A stretch of 64,000 bases of DNA from RGIG426 sp045639905. Lineage in GTDB: Bacteria; Bacillota; Clostridia; Oscillospirales; Acutalibacteraceae. Of the stretch, positions 49,898 through 57,898 are shown one piece after another. The translations under genes and the position numbers were made by a program. Under the pieces are notes generated by a model, which was not told where the DNA came from, made no database searches, and was given only the letters and a program-made list of their open reading frames with translations. The number at the start of each line of letters is the position of its first letter. The stretch's first letter is position 1. The stretch covers positions 1-64,000 of the forward strand of contig JAZUDZ010000015.1 in assembly GCA_045639905.1 (NCBI GenBank). The letters are read 5' to 3'.

Positions 49898-50599
49898 ATG
49901 AATTATTCTCGTGAAGTAGAAAACATGTGTGTGGTTCAAAAAGGCCCGCATCATGGTCCTGCTCCGATTCCGGAAGAGGGAAAATGGATCCAGGCAAAAG
50001 AGATTACAGACATCTCCGCATACACTCACGGCGTGGGCTGGTGTGCTCCGCAGCAGGGTGCCTGCAAACTGTCTTTGAACGTGAAAAACGGCATTATTGA
50101 GGAAGCTTTGGTGGAAACCATCGGCTGCTCCGGCATGACACACTCTGCCGCTATGGCCGCCGAGATTCTTCCCGGCAAAACTTTGCTCGAAGCCTTGAAT
50201 ACAGACTTGGTTTGCGATGCCATTAACACCGCAATGCGTGAACTGTTCCTGCAGATTGTTTACGGTCGTAGCCAGTCCGCTTTCTCCGATGACGGTTTGG
50301 TCATCGGCGCCGGTATGGAAGACCTCGGTAAAGGCTTCCGTTCCATGGTCGGTACCATGTACGGCACCAAACAAAAGGGTGTCCGTTATTTGGAAATGAC
50401 CGAAGGCTATTGCACCAGAATGGCTCTCGACGAAAACGACGAGGTTATCGGTTATGAATTTGTTTCCTTGGGCAAAATGACCGACTTCATCAAAAAAGGT
50501 ATGGAGCCGAATGAAGCCTACGAGAAATCCCTCGGCCATTACGGTCGTTTCAACGCAGAAGACGGCGCGGTCAAATACATTGACCCGCGTAAAGAATAA
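49898..50599 (+). CDS. IscU/NifU-like iron-sulfur scaffold-family protein
   Basis: 233 aa. Central motifs GVGWCAPQQGACKLSL and VETIGCSGMTHSAAMAAEIL resemble the cysteine-containing loops of the IscU/NifU N-terminal fold, here embedded in a longer protein with its own N- and C-terminal extensions. The pairing with the GGGtGRT gene 14 bp downstream is conserved in anaerobic Firmicutes. The family is annotated as Fe-S scaffold by fold; the physiological role is not established. Strong codon bias implies high expression. Confidence 0.82.
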   Translation: MNYSREVENMCVVQKGPHHGPAPIPEEGKWIQAKEITDISAYTHGVGWCAPQQGACKLSLNVKNGIIEEALVETIGCSGMTHSAAMAAEILPGKTLLEALNTDLVCDAINTAMRELFLQIVYGRSQSAFSDDGLVIGAGMEDLGKGFRSMVGTMYGTKQKGVRYLEMTEGYCTRMALDENDEVIGYEFVSLGKMTDFIKKGMEPNEAYEKSLGHYGRFNAEDGAVKYIDPRKE

Positions 50600-50613
50600 G
50601 GAGGGGTGGAGAA

Positions 50614-51624
50614 ATGGCACAGTTTGAAGGTTATGAGAGACGCGAGGCCAAAATCCTCGGCGTGTTGAAAGAGTATGGTATTTCTTCCATCGATGAGTGC
50701 AAAGAGATTTGTGACAAATACGGTATTGACCCGTATACCACCGTTCAGGAGACCCAGCCGATTTGCTTCGAAAATGCAAAATGGGCTTACACGGTCGGTT
50801 CCGCCATTGCTTTGAAAGAAGCAGAGCGTACCGGTGACAAATCCGCTGCCACTGCCGCCGCCAACATCGGTATCGGCTTGCAGTCTTTCTGCATCCCGGG
50901 TTCCGTTGCCGAAAACCGTAAAGTCGGTCTCGGTCATGGTAATCTCGGCAAAATGCTTCTTTCCGAAGAGACGGAATGCTTTGCGTTCCTGGCCGGCCAC
51001 GAATCCTTTGCCGCCGCTGAAGGTGCTATCAAAATCGCCTTGAACGCCAACAAAGTTCGTGTGAAACCGCTTCGTGTTATTTTGAATGGTTTGGGCAAAG
51101 ATGCCGCTTACATTATCAGCCGTATCAATGGTTTTACCTTTGTGGAAACCGAATTTGATCCGTACACCGAAGAAGTGAAAGTTGTCAGCAAAAAGCCGTT
51201 TTCCAACGGTCCGCGCGCCAAAGTCAACTGCTACGGTGCCGATAACGTTCCGGAAGGCGTTGCCATTATGAAACTGGAGAATGTCGGTGTTTCCATCACC
51301 GGTAACTCCACCAACCCGACCCGTTTCCAGCATCCGGTTGCCGGTACCTACAAGAAATGGGCTATCGAGAACGGTGTGAAATACTTCTCCGTCGCTTCCG
51401 GTGGCGGTACCGGTCGTACCCTTCACCCGGATAACATGGCTGCCGGTCCGTCCTCTTACGGTATGACAGACACCATGGGCCGTATGCATTCCGACGCACA
51501 GTTTGCCGGTTCTTCTTCCGTCCCGGCCCACGTCGAAATGATGGGTCTTATCGGTATGGGTAACAACCCGATGGTCGGTGCTACCGTTGCGTGCGCCGTT
51601 TCCGTCGAGGAAGCTCTCAAATGA
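50614..51624 (+). CDS. GGGtGRT protein
   Basis: 336 aa. Named for the motif seen here as SGGGTGRTLHPDNMAAG near residue 265. The N-terminal half has a repeated helical pattern with cysteines in IDECKEICDKYGID and ETQPICFENAKW; the glycine-rich centre GLGHGNLGKMLLSEETECFAFLAGHESFAAAEG is very regular. No enzymatic activity is known to me for this family. Always-adjacent partner of the IscU-like gene; AGGAGGGGTGG precedes the start. Confidence 0.85.
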   Translation: MAQFEGYERREAKILGVLKEYGISSIDECKEICDKYGIDPYTTVQETQPICFENAKWAYTVGSAIALKEAERTGDKSAATAAANIGIGLQSFCIPGSVAENRKVGLGHGNLGKMLLSEETECFAFLAGHESFAAAEGAIKIALNANKVRVKPLRVILNGLGKDAAYIISRINGFTFVETEFDPYTEEVKVVSKKPFSNGPRAKVNCYGADNVPEGVAIMKLENVGVSITGNSTNPTRFQHPVAGTYKKWAIENGVKYFSVASGGGTGRTLHPDNMAAGPSSYGMTDTMGRMHSDAQFAGSSSVPAHVEMMGLIGMGNNPMVGATVACAVSVEEALK

Positions 51625-51638
51625 GAATAATGGATTTG

Positions 51639-51666
51639 GCCGACTCTCACCTATGTGGGGGTCGGC
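51639..51666 (+). terminator. terminator of the GGGtGRT operon
   Basis: A 12-bp stem GCCGACTCTCAC/GTGGGGGTCGGC followed by TTTTTTTG, just before the riboswitch promoter. Confidence 0.9.
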
Positions 51667-51674
51667 TTTTTTTG

Positions 51675-51703
51675 TTGACATTCCATACGTTTGTGGGTAT
51701 GAT
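51675..51703 (+). promoter_or_regulatory. promoter of the cobalamin riboswitch transcript
   Basis: TTGACA (51675-51680), 17 nt, TATGAT (51698-51703). Confidence 0.85.
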
Positions 51704-51709
51704 GATAAC

Positions 51710-51863
51710 GCAAACGGGGAAACAGGTGAAAATCCTGTACGAGCCCGTCGCCGTGAGGCATTTTGTCGGTATGATCTGACGGAAATCCGCCATTTCCGGA
51801 AACGCCATTGGGGAAACCCGAGAAGGTGATCCTACCTTGTGCCGAGTCGAAATATCCGTTTGC
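51710..51863 (+). promoter_or_regulatory. cobalamin riboswitch
   Basis: The closing stem P1 is GCAAACGG (51710-51717) with CCGTTTGC (51856-51863). The conserved core GGGGAAACAGGTGAAAATCC (51716-51735) is followed by the CCCGTCGCCGTGA segment and, near the 3' end, GCCGAGTC as a degenerate B12 box. It senses adenosylcobalamin or a related corrinoid and should shut off the two genes below when B12 is plentiful. The class (I or II) was not resolved. Confidence 0.88.
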
Positions 51864-51865
51864 TG

Positions 51866-51929
51866 TATTCTCATTTTTGCCGCGAGTGCCGGATGCGTAA
51901 TGAGAAAATTTCAACAAAATAGGAGAATC
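51866..51929 (+). promoter_or_regulatory. probable expression platform of the riboswitch
   Basis: ATTCTC just after P1 (about 51867-51872) is complementary to GAGAAT of the ribosome binding site AGGAGAATC (51921-51929). A competing pairing TTCTCAT/ATGAGAA (51900s) is also possible. No U-run follows, favouring translational over transcriptional control. Confidence 0.45.
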
Positions 51930-51932
51930 ATA

Positions 51933-52394
51933 ATGATGAACAACAAACTTGAAAAACGGTTGTTGTCTGTGGTTCTGTGTTTGGTGCTGCTGGCGGCTAC
52001 GGCACTGGTATTCACAGGATGTCAGACACAAAAAGCGGGGCCCGTTCCGACGGAAAGTGACCTGGAACAAACGAGTGAATCTTTTGAAGAAAACTCACTG
52101 CCCGAACAGCATTTTTTCACCCTGGAAGTGGTAACACCAGATGGGAAAATACAGACATTTCACGTGCAGTCAACGGAAGAAACGGTCGGGGATGCCCTCG
52201 TAAAAGAGGGGATGATTGCCGGCGACAAAAGTGAGTACGGGCTGTATGTGAAAACGGTTTGCGGAACGACGTTGGACTTTGACAAAGACAAGATGTATTG
52301 GGCATTTTATGTGGATGGATCCTATGCGTCGAGCGGCGTGGATACCACCCCGATTGAAGACGGAAAAACCTATAAACTGGCGGCGGAAAAATGA
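51933..52394 (+). CDS. DUF4430 (transcobalamin-like) lipoprotein
   Basis: 153 aa, AGGAG 7 nt before the ATG. Signal peptide with lipobox FTGC (Cys about 28), so anchored to the outer face of the membrane. After a Ser/Glu-rich linker, residues about 65-153 fit DUF4430: TLEVVTPDGKIQTFHVQS, VGDALVKEG, GLYVKTVCGTTLD, YWAFYVDGSYASSGVDTTPIEDGKTYKL. That fold corresponds to the C-terminal beta domain of transcobalamin/intrinsic factor. Under a B12 riboswitch and overlapping an S-component gene by 4 bp, it probably captures a corrinoid for the transporter. Confidence 0.87.
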   Translation: MMNNKLEKRLLSVVLCLVLLAATALVFTGCQTQKAGPVPTESDLEQTSESFEENSLPEQHFFTLEVVTPDGKIQTFHVQSTEETVGDALVKEGMIAGDKSEYGLYVKTVCGTTLDFDKDKMYWAFYVDGSYASSGVDTTPIEDGKTYKLAAEK

Positions 52395-52906
52395 AGAAGC
52401 TGACGGTTCGGGAAATTGCCGTTTTCGGAATGTTCGGGGCTCTTATGTATGTGTCCAAACTTCTTATGGATGCCCTTCCGAACATTCACCTGATCGGAAT
52501 GTTTGTTGTCACCCTGACGGTGGTATACCGAAAGCGGGCGCTTTACCCGATTTATGTGTTTGTTTTCTTGACGGGCTTGCTGGGTGGTTTTTCCACCTGG
52601 TGGCTGCCGTATCTGTATATTTGGACAGTCTTATGGGGTGCTGTAATGTTACTGCCGCAAAGGATTCCCGAAAAAGCGAAGCCTTTTGTCTATATGGTGG
52701 TATGCTCCCTGCACGGATTCCTGTACGGGACGCTTTACGCACCGGTTCAGGCGCTGGTATTCGGACTGGATTTCAAGGAAATGATTGCCTGGATTGTGGC
52801 CGGATTTTCTTTCGATTGTCTTCATGGTATCGGAAACTTTGTGGCGGGAATTTTAATCTATCCGCTTTCAAAAGTGTTGCTCAAAATGGAAAATTCGTTT
52901 CAGTGA
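52391..52906 (+). CDS. ECF transporter S component, probably cobalamin or precursor (CblT-like)
   Basis: 171 aa, six membrane helices; REIAVFGMFGALMYVSKLLMDALPNIHLIGMFVV resembles the N-terminal region of ECF S components and the LHGFLYGTLYAPVQALVFG segment is typical of the cobalamin-associated group. Riboswitch control and the overlapping DUF4430 lipoprotein gene support a corrinoid substrate. Needs EcfA/EcfT encoded elsewhere. Terminator follows directly. Confidence 0.83.
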   Translation: MKKLTVREIAVFGMFGALMYVSKLLMDALPNIHLIGMFVVTLTVVYRKRALYPIYVFVFLTGLLGGFSTWWLPYLYIWTVLWGAVMLLPQRIPEKAKPFVYMVVCSLHGFLYGTLYAPVQALVFGLDFKEMIAWIVAGFSFDCLHGIGNFVAGILIYPLSKVLLKMENSFQ

Positions 52907-52910
52907 GCGA

Positions 52911-52934
52911 GAGAGTCGTGGTGTCACGACTCTC
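52911..52934 (+). terminator. terminator of the B12 uptake operon
   Basis: GAGAGTCGTG-GTGT-CACGACTCTC, followed by TTTTTTT. Confidence 0.93.
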
Positions 52935-53025
52935 TTTTTTTCGTCAATCTCACGGTGATTTCACCAAACTTTTGTACAAAATGTACGCGAAATGTTGCAT
53001 AAAATTCTCGTTTCTTGTGAAAAGT

Positions 53026-53051
53026 CACAAAAAAACGGGTGTTTTTTTGTG
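53026..53051 (+). promoter_or_regulatory. 11-bp inverted repeat upstream of the ABC operon promoter
   Basis: CACAAAAAAAC, 4-bp spacer, GTTTTTTTGTG, ending 8 bp before the -35. A further small palindrome GTACAAAATGTAC lies near 52973-52985. Candidate activator site or UP-like element. Confidence 0.5.
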
Positions 53052-53059
53052 CGAAACTG

Positions 53060-53088
53060 TTGACTTTGGCCTTATATTTATATATAAT
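53060..53088 (+). promoter_or_regulatory. promoter of the large ABC importer operon
   Basis: TTGACT (53060-53065), 17-nt spacer, TATAAT (53083-53088), about 100 bp before the first start codon. Confidence 0.85.
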
Positions 53089-53189
53089 CAAAGACGAAAA
53101 TTTTATGGTTAAATCCGATACTCCCGTTTGCTGTCGGAAATGTCGGGGATAACCTTAGAAAATGAAAAACCAGAAAGGGGCTTTTTCAA

Positions 53190-54611
53190 ATGAAAAATTG
53201 GGCAAGAATTCTTTGCGCCGTGTGCGCACTCGTTTTGATTGTTGTTGCCTGTGGCGCGTGCGACGGCGACAAACCCAACAACGAGAATTCCAAACCGTCC
53301 GGTGGCGACAACGGCGGTAAGACGGTTACTTTGGCGACTCCTCATGTCGTGGAGCAAACGCCGGGTGCGTCTGACGAAACCGACTTACTTCTCAAACGTG
53401 TGGAAGAAGTCAAAGAAAAGTACAACATTGATTTCAAATTCAACGATCAGATCGACCAGGGTGACTACTGGGATTGCATGGTTGCTAAAGCCATGGCCGG
53501 TGAAATCTTCGGCGACATCATGTTGATTTATCCGTACTTCCTCGACGAGTGGGTTGCCGGTAACGTCGTTACCGATATCGCTCCCATCGCCAAGAAAGTC
53601 GGTGTTGACTGGAACGACGGAAGCTGGGACACTCAGGTTCTTCAGACTTCCACCTTCGGTGACAAGATTTATTCTTTCTGCCGTGAGCAGACCACTTTGA
53701 CTGCCGGTCTTGTTTACAACACCCGTTTGTTTAAACAGGCTGACCTCGAAGATCCGAACGAATTGGTTAAGAAAGATCAGTGGAACTTCGACAAACTCGA
53801 AGAATATGCCCGCAAACTTACCGTGAAAGATTCCAACGGTAACGTGACTCAGTATGGTATTTCCACCACGACTTGCGAACTCTTCATGGGTTGTTACATC
53901 CTTGCCAACGGCGGTACCGCTGTTGAGTACGATAAAGACACCCTGCTTCCGAAACTGACCATGGACAGCGCCAAATCCTTGGAGGCTTTGAACGTGTTCA
54001 ACAACATGCTGAACACCGACAAGACCGTCGAATGCTTGGCTTGCTTGACCAACTGGCAGGAAGCTGCCGATGCCTTCTGCAACGGAACCACCGGTATGCT
54101 CGTTTGCGAAGAGTGGGTTATCGAATATCTCCGCGACGTTATGACCGAAGCCGGCAACGGTGAAGATTATGCTTTGACATACTTCCCGAAAGGCCCGAAC
54201 GGCACCGATTATGTCGATGCTTCCTTCGGTGGTATGACCGAGTACTTCATTTACAACTCCGGTGACGAAGAAGCCGAAGAGCTCGCCTTCCGTGTCTACT
54301 GCGATTTGTATGCTCCGAACGAAGACCTCACCCAGGAAGAACAGGTTGCCGCTACTGCCGAAAGCCTCTTCTCCGATGAGACTTCCGTTAAAGTGTATGA
54401 GGATATCATCCTTAACAACAAAGCCTGTTCTTTGAACATGCACAAACTTGGTTTGAATGTGCGTTCTTCCTTCAGACAGATCTTTGCTGATTTGATTGAC
54501 AACTACGGAACTCCGCAGTCCATCATCAACAGCTACAAGACCGAAATCGAAAGTGCTATGGATGAAAGCACCTACGTAATTCAGGTCAAAAAGCAAAAGG
54601 GTTTGGCATAA
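53190..54611 (+). CDS. extracellular solute-binding lipoprotein (family 1)
   Basis: 473 aa. Signal peptide with lipobox VVAC-G (Cys about 21) and a Lys/Asn/Gly linker. The mature part has family 1 binding-protein features: VAKAMAGEIFGDIMLIYPYFLDEWVAGN, YNTRLFKQADLEDPNEL, WNFDKLEEYARKL, ANGGTAVEYDKDT and TNWQEAADAFCNGTTGMLVCEEW. It should deliver an oligosaccharide or similar solute to the permeases at 57895 and 58806. Codon use is extremely biased to C/T-ending highly expressed codons. A hairpin without U-run separates it from the next gene. Confidence 0.92.
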   Translation: MKNWARILCAVCALVLIVVACGACDGDKPNNENSKPSGGDNGGKTVTLATPHVVEQTPGASDETDLLLKRVEEVKEKYNIDFKFNDQIDQGDYWDCMVAKAMAGEIFGDIMLIYPYFLDEWVAGNVVTDIAPIAKKVGVDWNDGSWDTQVLQTSTFGDKIYSFCREQTTLTAGLVYNTRLFKQADLEDPNELVKKDQWNFDKLEEYARKLTVKDSNGNVTQYGISTTTCELFMGCYILANGGTAVEYDKDTLLPKLTMDSAKSLEALNVFNNMLNTDKTVECLACLTNWQEAADAFCNGTTGMLVCEEWVIEYLRDVMTEAGNGEDYALTYFPKGPNGTDYVDASFGGMTEYFIYNSGDEEAEELAFRVYCDLYAPNEDLTQEEQVAATAESLFSDETSVKVYEDIILNNKACSLNMHKLGLNVRSSFRQIFADLIDNYGTPQSIINSYKTEIESAMDESTYVIQVKKQKGLA

Positions 54612-54636
54612 ACTGACCCAGTAAAACAATAACTCT

Positions 54637-54670
54637 TCATTTCCGCCGTAGGGTTCTACGGCGGAAATGA
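54637..54670 (+). other. 15-bp perfect hairpin between the two binding-protein genes
   Basis: TCATTTCCGCCGTAG-GGTT-CTACGGCGGAAATGA, no U-run afterwards. Likely a 3'-end stabiliser or partial terminator that lets the first binding protein accumulate above downstream products. Confidence 0.7.
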
Positions 54671-54829
54671 CCGCGTTATAACGACGATATGATTTCGTCA
54701 AATATTCCGCTTTTTGCGGAGATATGGAGCCGGCTTGGTACAGCAACGATAGACTAAAGCTTGCTTCCAGGCGTCTCTCGTTGAAAAGGGGAGAGAGGCT
54801 CAAATTACCACAGATGGGAGGAAATCAGT

Positions 54830-57800
54830 TTGCACAAACCTTGTAAAAAAGCGATATGCTGTTTACTCGCAATTCTGATTTTATCATTGAACGTCGTGCC
54901 TGCTATGGCCGACGAAGCGGATAAGGCGAATGCTCCGACTTTGGTCGGCTCGGCAATCGCACCGCAAACAGCAACTGCAGCAGCGCCAACGGTGCAGGCT
55001 GCCGGCACCACCGCTTTGGATGCCGGGTCTATTGCTTTGATGGAGGCACAGACCTATAAGGAGTTCCTGGCGGCACAAGGTGCCAAAGATGAAAACGATG
55101 CTCTTGCAAAAGGCGGTTCCGTGAAGGAACTTCCGGTTGCAGTGAAAACTGCCACAGGTGATTGCACCGTTGACGGAGAAAATGTAAAAATCTCCGAAGA
55201 AGGATTTGCGAAATTCCAAATCCCCGCCGTGAAAGACGGTTTGTACCAGGTACAGATTGAATATGATGTGGCGGAAGACCGTACCCGTGACGTAGAGTGT
55301 GCCGTTTTGGTTGACGGAAAACTTCCTTTTGAAGAAACCCGCGCCTTGACACTTCCGCGTTTGTGGAGAAACGAACTGAAAGAAATCGAAAAGGATGCCA
55401 ATAATAACGACATCACTCCGGCACAGGTCAGCATGACCTATGACGAACGCGGCTGGCTCAAAAAGAGTTTGAACGATGCTTCCGGTTTCTATTCCAATCC
55501 GCTTCTCTTTGATTTTAAGGGTGCAAAGGAATTGACACTCGTTTGCCTGCGTGAATCGCTCACCATTCACAGCATCACATTGGTCAGCCCCGAGGAGATT
55601 CCGTCTTATGCGGAATATGCCGAAAACTATAAGGGCGTGCCGGATGCTACGGAAGATTTGCCGGTTATGCAGGGCGAACAGTGCGATTACAAGAATGACG
55701 CCACTTTAACTCCGCAGGAAGATCGTATCTCGGTCGCTACCTACCCGCGTGAAGGTTCCAAGATTCGCCTGAACTACATCGGCGGCAAGAACTGGTCTAC
55801 CGCAGGTCAGGAAATCACCTGGAAGTTTGAAGTGAAGGAAGCCGGCAAATATGCCATTCGTTTCCGTTCCCGTCAATTGTATTCCAATGACTTGTACTCC
55901 GCCCGTATCGTGAAGGTTGACGGCAAAATCCCGTTTAAAGAGGCTGCCGACATTCATTTCACTTATGATTCCGACTGGATTATTTACACCATCAATGTCA
56001 ATGAAGAAGAGTGTAAATTCTATTTCGGTTCCGGTCAGCACGAACTTTCCCTGTGCGTGACCCTCGGTGACTTCGGTCCGATTTTGGAACGTCTGGAAAC
56101 CAGCGTTGCGGAACTGAACAGTATCTATCGTGAGCTCATCATGGTTATGAGTTCCACTCCGGATACCGACCGTGACTACAACCTGGAAACCTTGATTCCG
56201 GAAGTTTTGGAAAACATGAGCACCCAGTCTGAAGTTCTTTACGGCATTGCCGATGACATCGAAAAGGTTTCCGGTTCTTCCGGTAGTTCCTTGTCTTCGA
56301 TTCGTAAAGCTGCTTTGCAGATGAAGGAGTTCAACGAAGAGCCGAACACCATTGCGACTCAGCTCAAATATTTTAAAGATAACATTGCTTCTCTGTCCGA
56401 AGTGATGACCGGTGCACAGAGCCGTCCGATTGATATCGATTATATCTCCATCGCCGCTCCGTCCTCCGCTCTTCCGAAGGCAGAAGGAAACTTCTTTAAA
56501 TCTTTGATTTACAAAACACAGTTATTTATCAGTTCCTTTGTAGAGGACTACAACAGTCTTGCCGGCACCAGTGATGGTGTGAAAACACAGCTCACGGTTT
56601 GGACGACCCTCGGTCGTGACCAGGCCTCCATCATCAACGAGCTGATTCGTTCCAGCTATACGCAGGATTCCGACAAGAATAAAGACGGACAGACCGTCGG
56701 TGTCGAACTTCAGGTTGTACCGGTCGATGCTTTGATGCCGTCCGTTGCCGCAGGAAACGGTCCTGACGTTATCTTTAACGCCACCTCCAAACTTCCTGTT
56801 GAGTATGCCATGCGTGGTGCTTCCGCCAACTTGCGCAAGGAAGTCCCGCAGGATGAATTGGAAGAAGTGCTTGCCCGCTTCACCAATTCCGAACAGGCCA
56901 TTTATCCGTTTGAATATGATAACGGTGATGGCTCCGGTACCGGCCTCTATGCCTTGCCGGATCAGTTCTTGTACACCGTTATGTTCTACAGAACTGACGT
57001 TCTCAAACAGCTTAATATCGAAGCCCCGACTATCGATAAACCGTGGACATGGGATAAGATCATTGATATCCTTCCGACTCTTCAGAGTAACAACATGTCC
57101 ATCTTGATGGAAACCGGTGATAAGACCGGTGCCGATGTGGAACAGTATGGTATTAACACCTATGCCATCTTCCTGTATCAGCATGGCGGTTCCTTCTATT
57201 CCAAAGACTTTACGGCTTCTGCTCTGAGTGAGGAAAATGCCGTTGAAGCTTTTGAAATCTGGACAAACCTGTACACCAGTTACGGCCTGCCGACCAACTT
57301 TGATATGCTCAGCCGTTTCCGTACCGGTGAATCTCCGATTTTGTTGTCCGACTTCCCGTTCTACAACAACTTGTCTGTTTCGGCTCCTGAGCTGAAAGGC
57401 CTGTGGTCTATGGCTTTGGTTCCGGGTACGGTCCAAGAAGACGGTACCGTGAATCAGTCAACCAAGGGCGGCGGTACGGCCGTCATCATGATGGATGCTG
57501 CCGAAGATAAGTTGGCTGCTTGGGACTTCATGAAGTGGTGGACTTCCACCGAGACCCAGTCTTCTTATGCACAGAAACTGGAAAGCTTGCTCGGTACAGC
57601 CGCCCGTTATGCAACGGCCAACAAAGAAGCTTTCAACTCCCTGGCCTGGTCCAAGAGTGAATTGGAAGTTCTCAATGCCGAGTCCGTACACTCTATGACG
57701 ATTCCGGAAACTCCGGGTAGTTACTACACGCCGCGTCACATCAACAATGCGTTCCGTGCCGTGTGTATCAAAGAGGATGCCGATGACGCCCGTGAGGCTG

Positions 57801-57898
57801 TTTTGAAGTATGCTCAGATTATTACCGATGAGATCAGCACCAAACGTGAAGAGTTTGGTTTGACTCAGCCGAAAAAAGAGGTGAATGAAGAAGAATGA
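54830..57898 (+). CDS. giant secreted solute-binding protein with two N-terminal beta modules
   Basis: 1022 aa from a TTG start, GGGAGG 8 nt upstream. A signal peptide ending AMA-DE (type I cleavage, no lipobox) is followed by two beta-sandwich-like modules at about 105-245 and 298-410 (GLYQVQIEYDVAEDRTRDVECAVLVDGKLPF; GKYAIRFRSRQLYSNDLYSARIVKVDGKIPF), a helical region at 415-545, and a family 1 binding domain from about 588 (LTVWTTLGRDQASIINELI, GNGPDVIFN, YALPDQFLYTVMFYRTDVL). Its stop overlaps the first permease gene by 4 bp. Ordinary binding proteins are 400-480 aa, so the added 560 residues are remarkable. Glycan binding by the extra modules is inferred. Confidence 0.88.
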   Translation: MHKPCKKAICCLLAILILSLNVVPAMADEADKANAPTLVGSAIAPQTATAAAPTVQAAGTTALDAGSIALMEAQTYKEFLAAQGAKDENDALAKGGSVKELPVAVKTATGDCTVDGENVKISEEGFAKFQIPAVKDGLYQVQIEYDVAEDRTRDVECAVLVDGKLPFEETRALTLPRLWRNELKEIEKDANNNDITPAQVSMTYDERGWLKKSLNDASGFYSNPLLFDFKGAKELTLVCLRESLTIHSITLVSPEEIPSYAEYAENYKGVPDATEDLPVMQGEQCDYKNDATLTPQEDRISVATYPREGSKIRLNYIGGKNWSTAGQEITWKFEVKEAGKYAIRFRSRQLYSNDLYSARIVKVDGKIPFKEAADIHFTYDSDWIIYTINVNEEECKFYFGSGQHELSLCVTLGDFGPILERLETSVAELNSIYRELIMVMSSTPDTDRDYNLETLIPEVLENMSTQSEVLYGIADDIEKVSGSSGSSLSSIRKAALQMKEFNEEPNTIATQLKYFKDNIASLSEVMTGAQSRPIDIDYISIAAPSSALPKAEGNFFKSLIYKTQLFISSFVEDYNSLAGTSDGVKTQLTVWTTLGRDQASIINELIRSSYTQDSDKNKDGQTVGVELQVVPVDALMPSVAAGNGPDVIFNATSKLPVEYAMRGASANLRKEVPQDELEEVLARFTNSEQAIYPFEYDNGDGSGTGLYALPDQFLYTVMFYRTDVLKQLNIEAPTIDKPWTWDKIIDILPTLQSNNMSILMETGDKTGADVEQYGINTYAIFLYQHGGSFYSKDFTASALSEENAVEAFEIWTNLYTSYGLPTNFDMLSRFRTGESPILLSDFPFYNNLSVSAPELKGLWSMALVPGTVQEDGTVNQSTKGGGTAVIMMDAAEDKLAAWDFMKWWTSTETQSSYAQKLESLLGTAARYATANKEAFNSLAWSKSELEVLNAESVHSMTIPETPGSYYTPRHINNAFRAVCIKEDADDAREAVLKYAQIITDEISTKREEFGLTQPKKEVNEEE

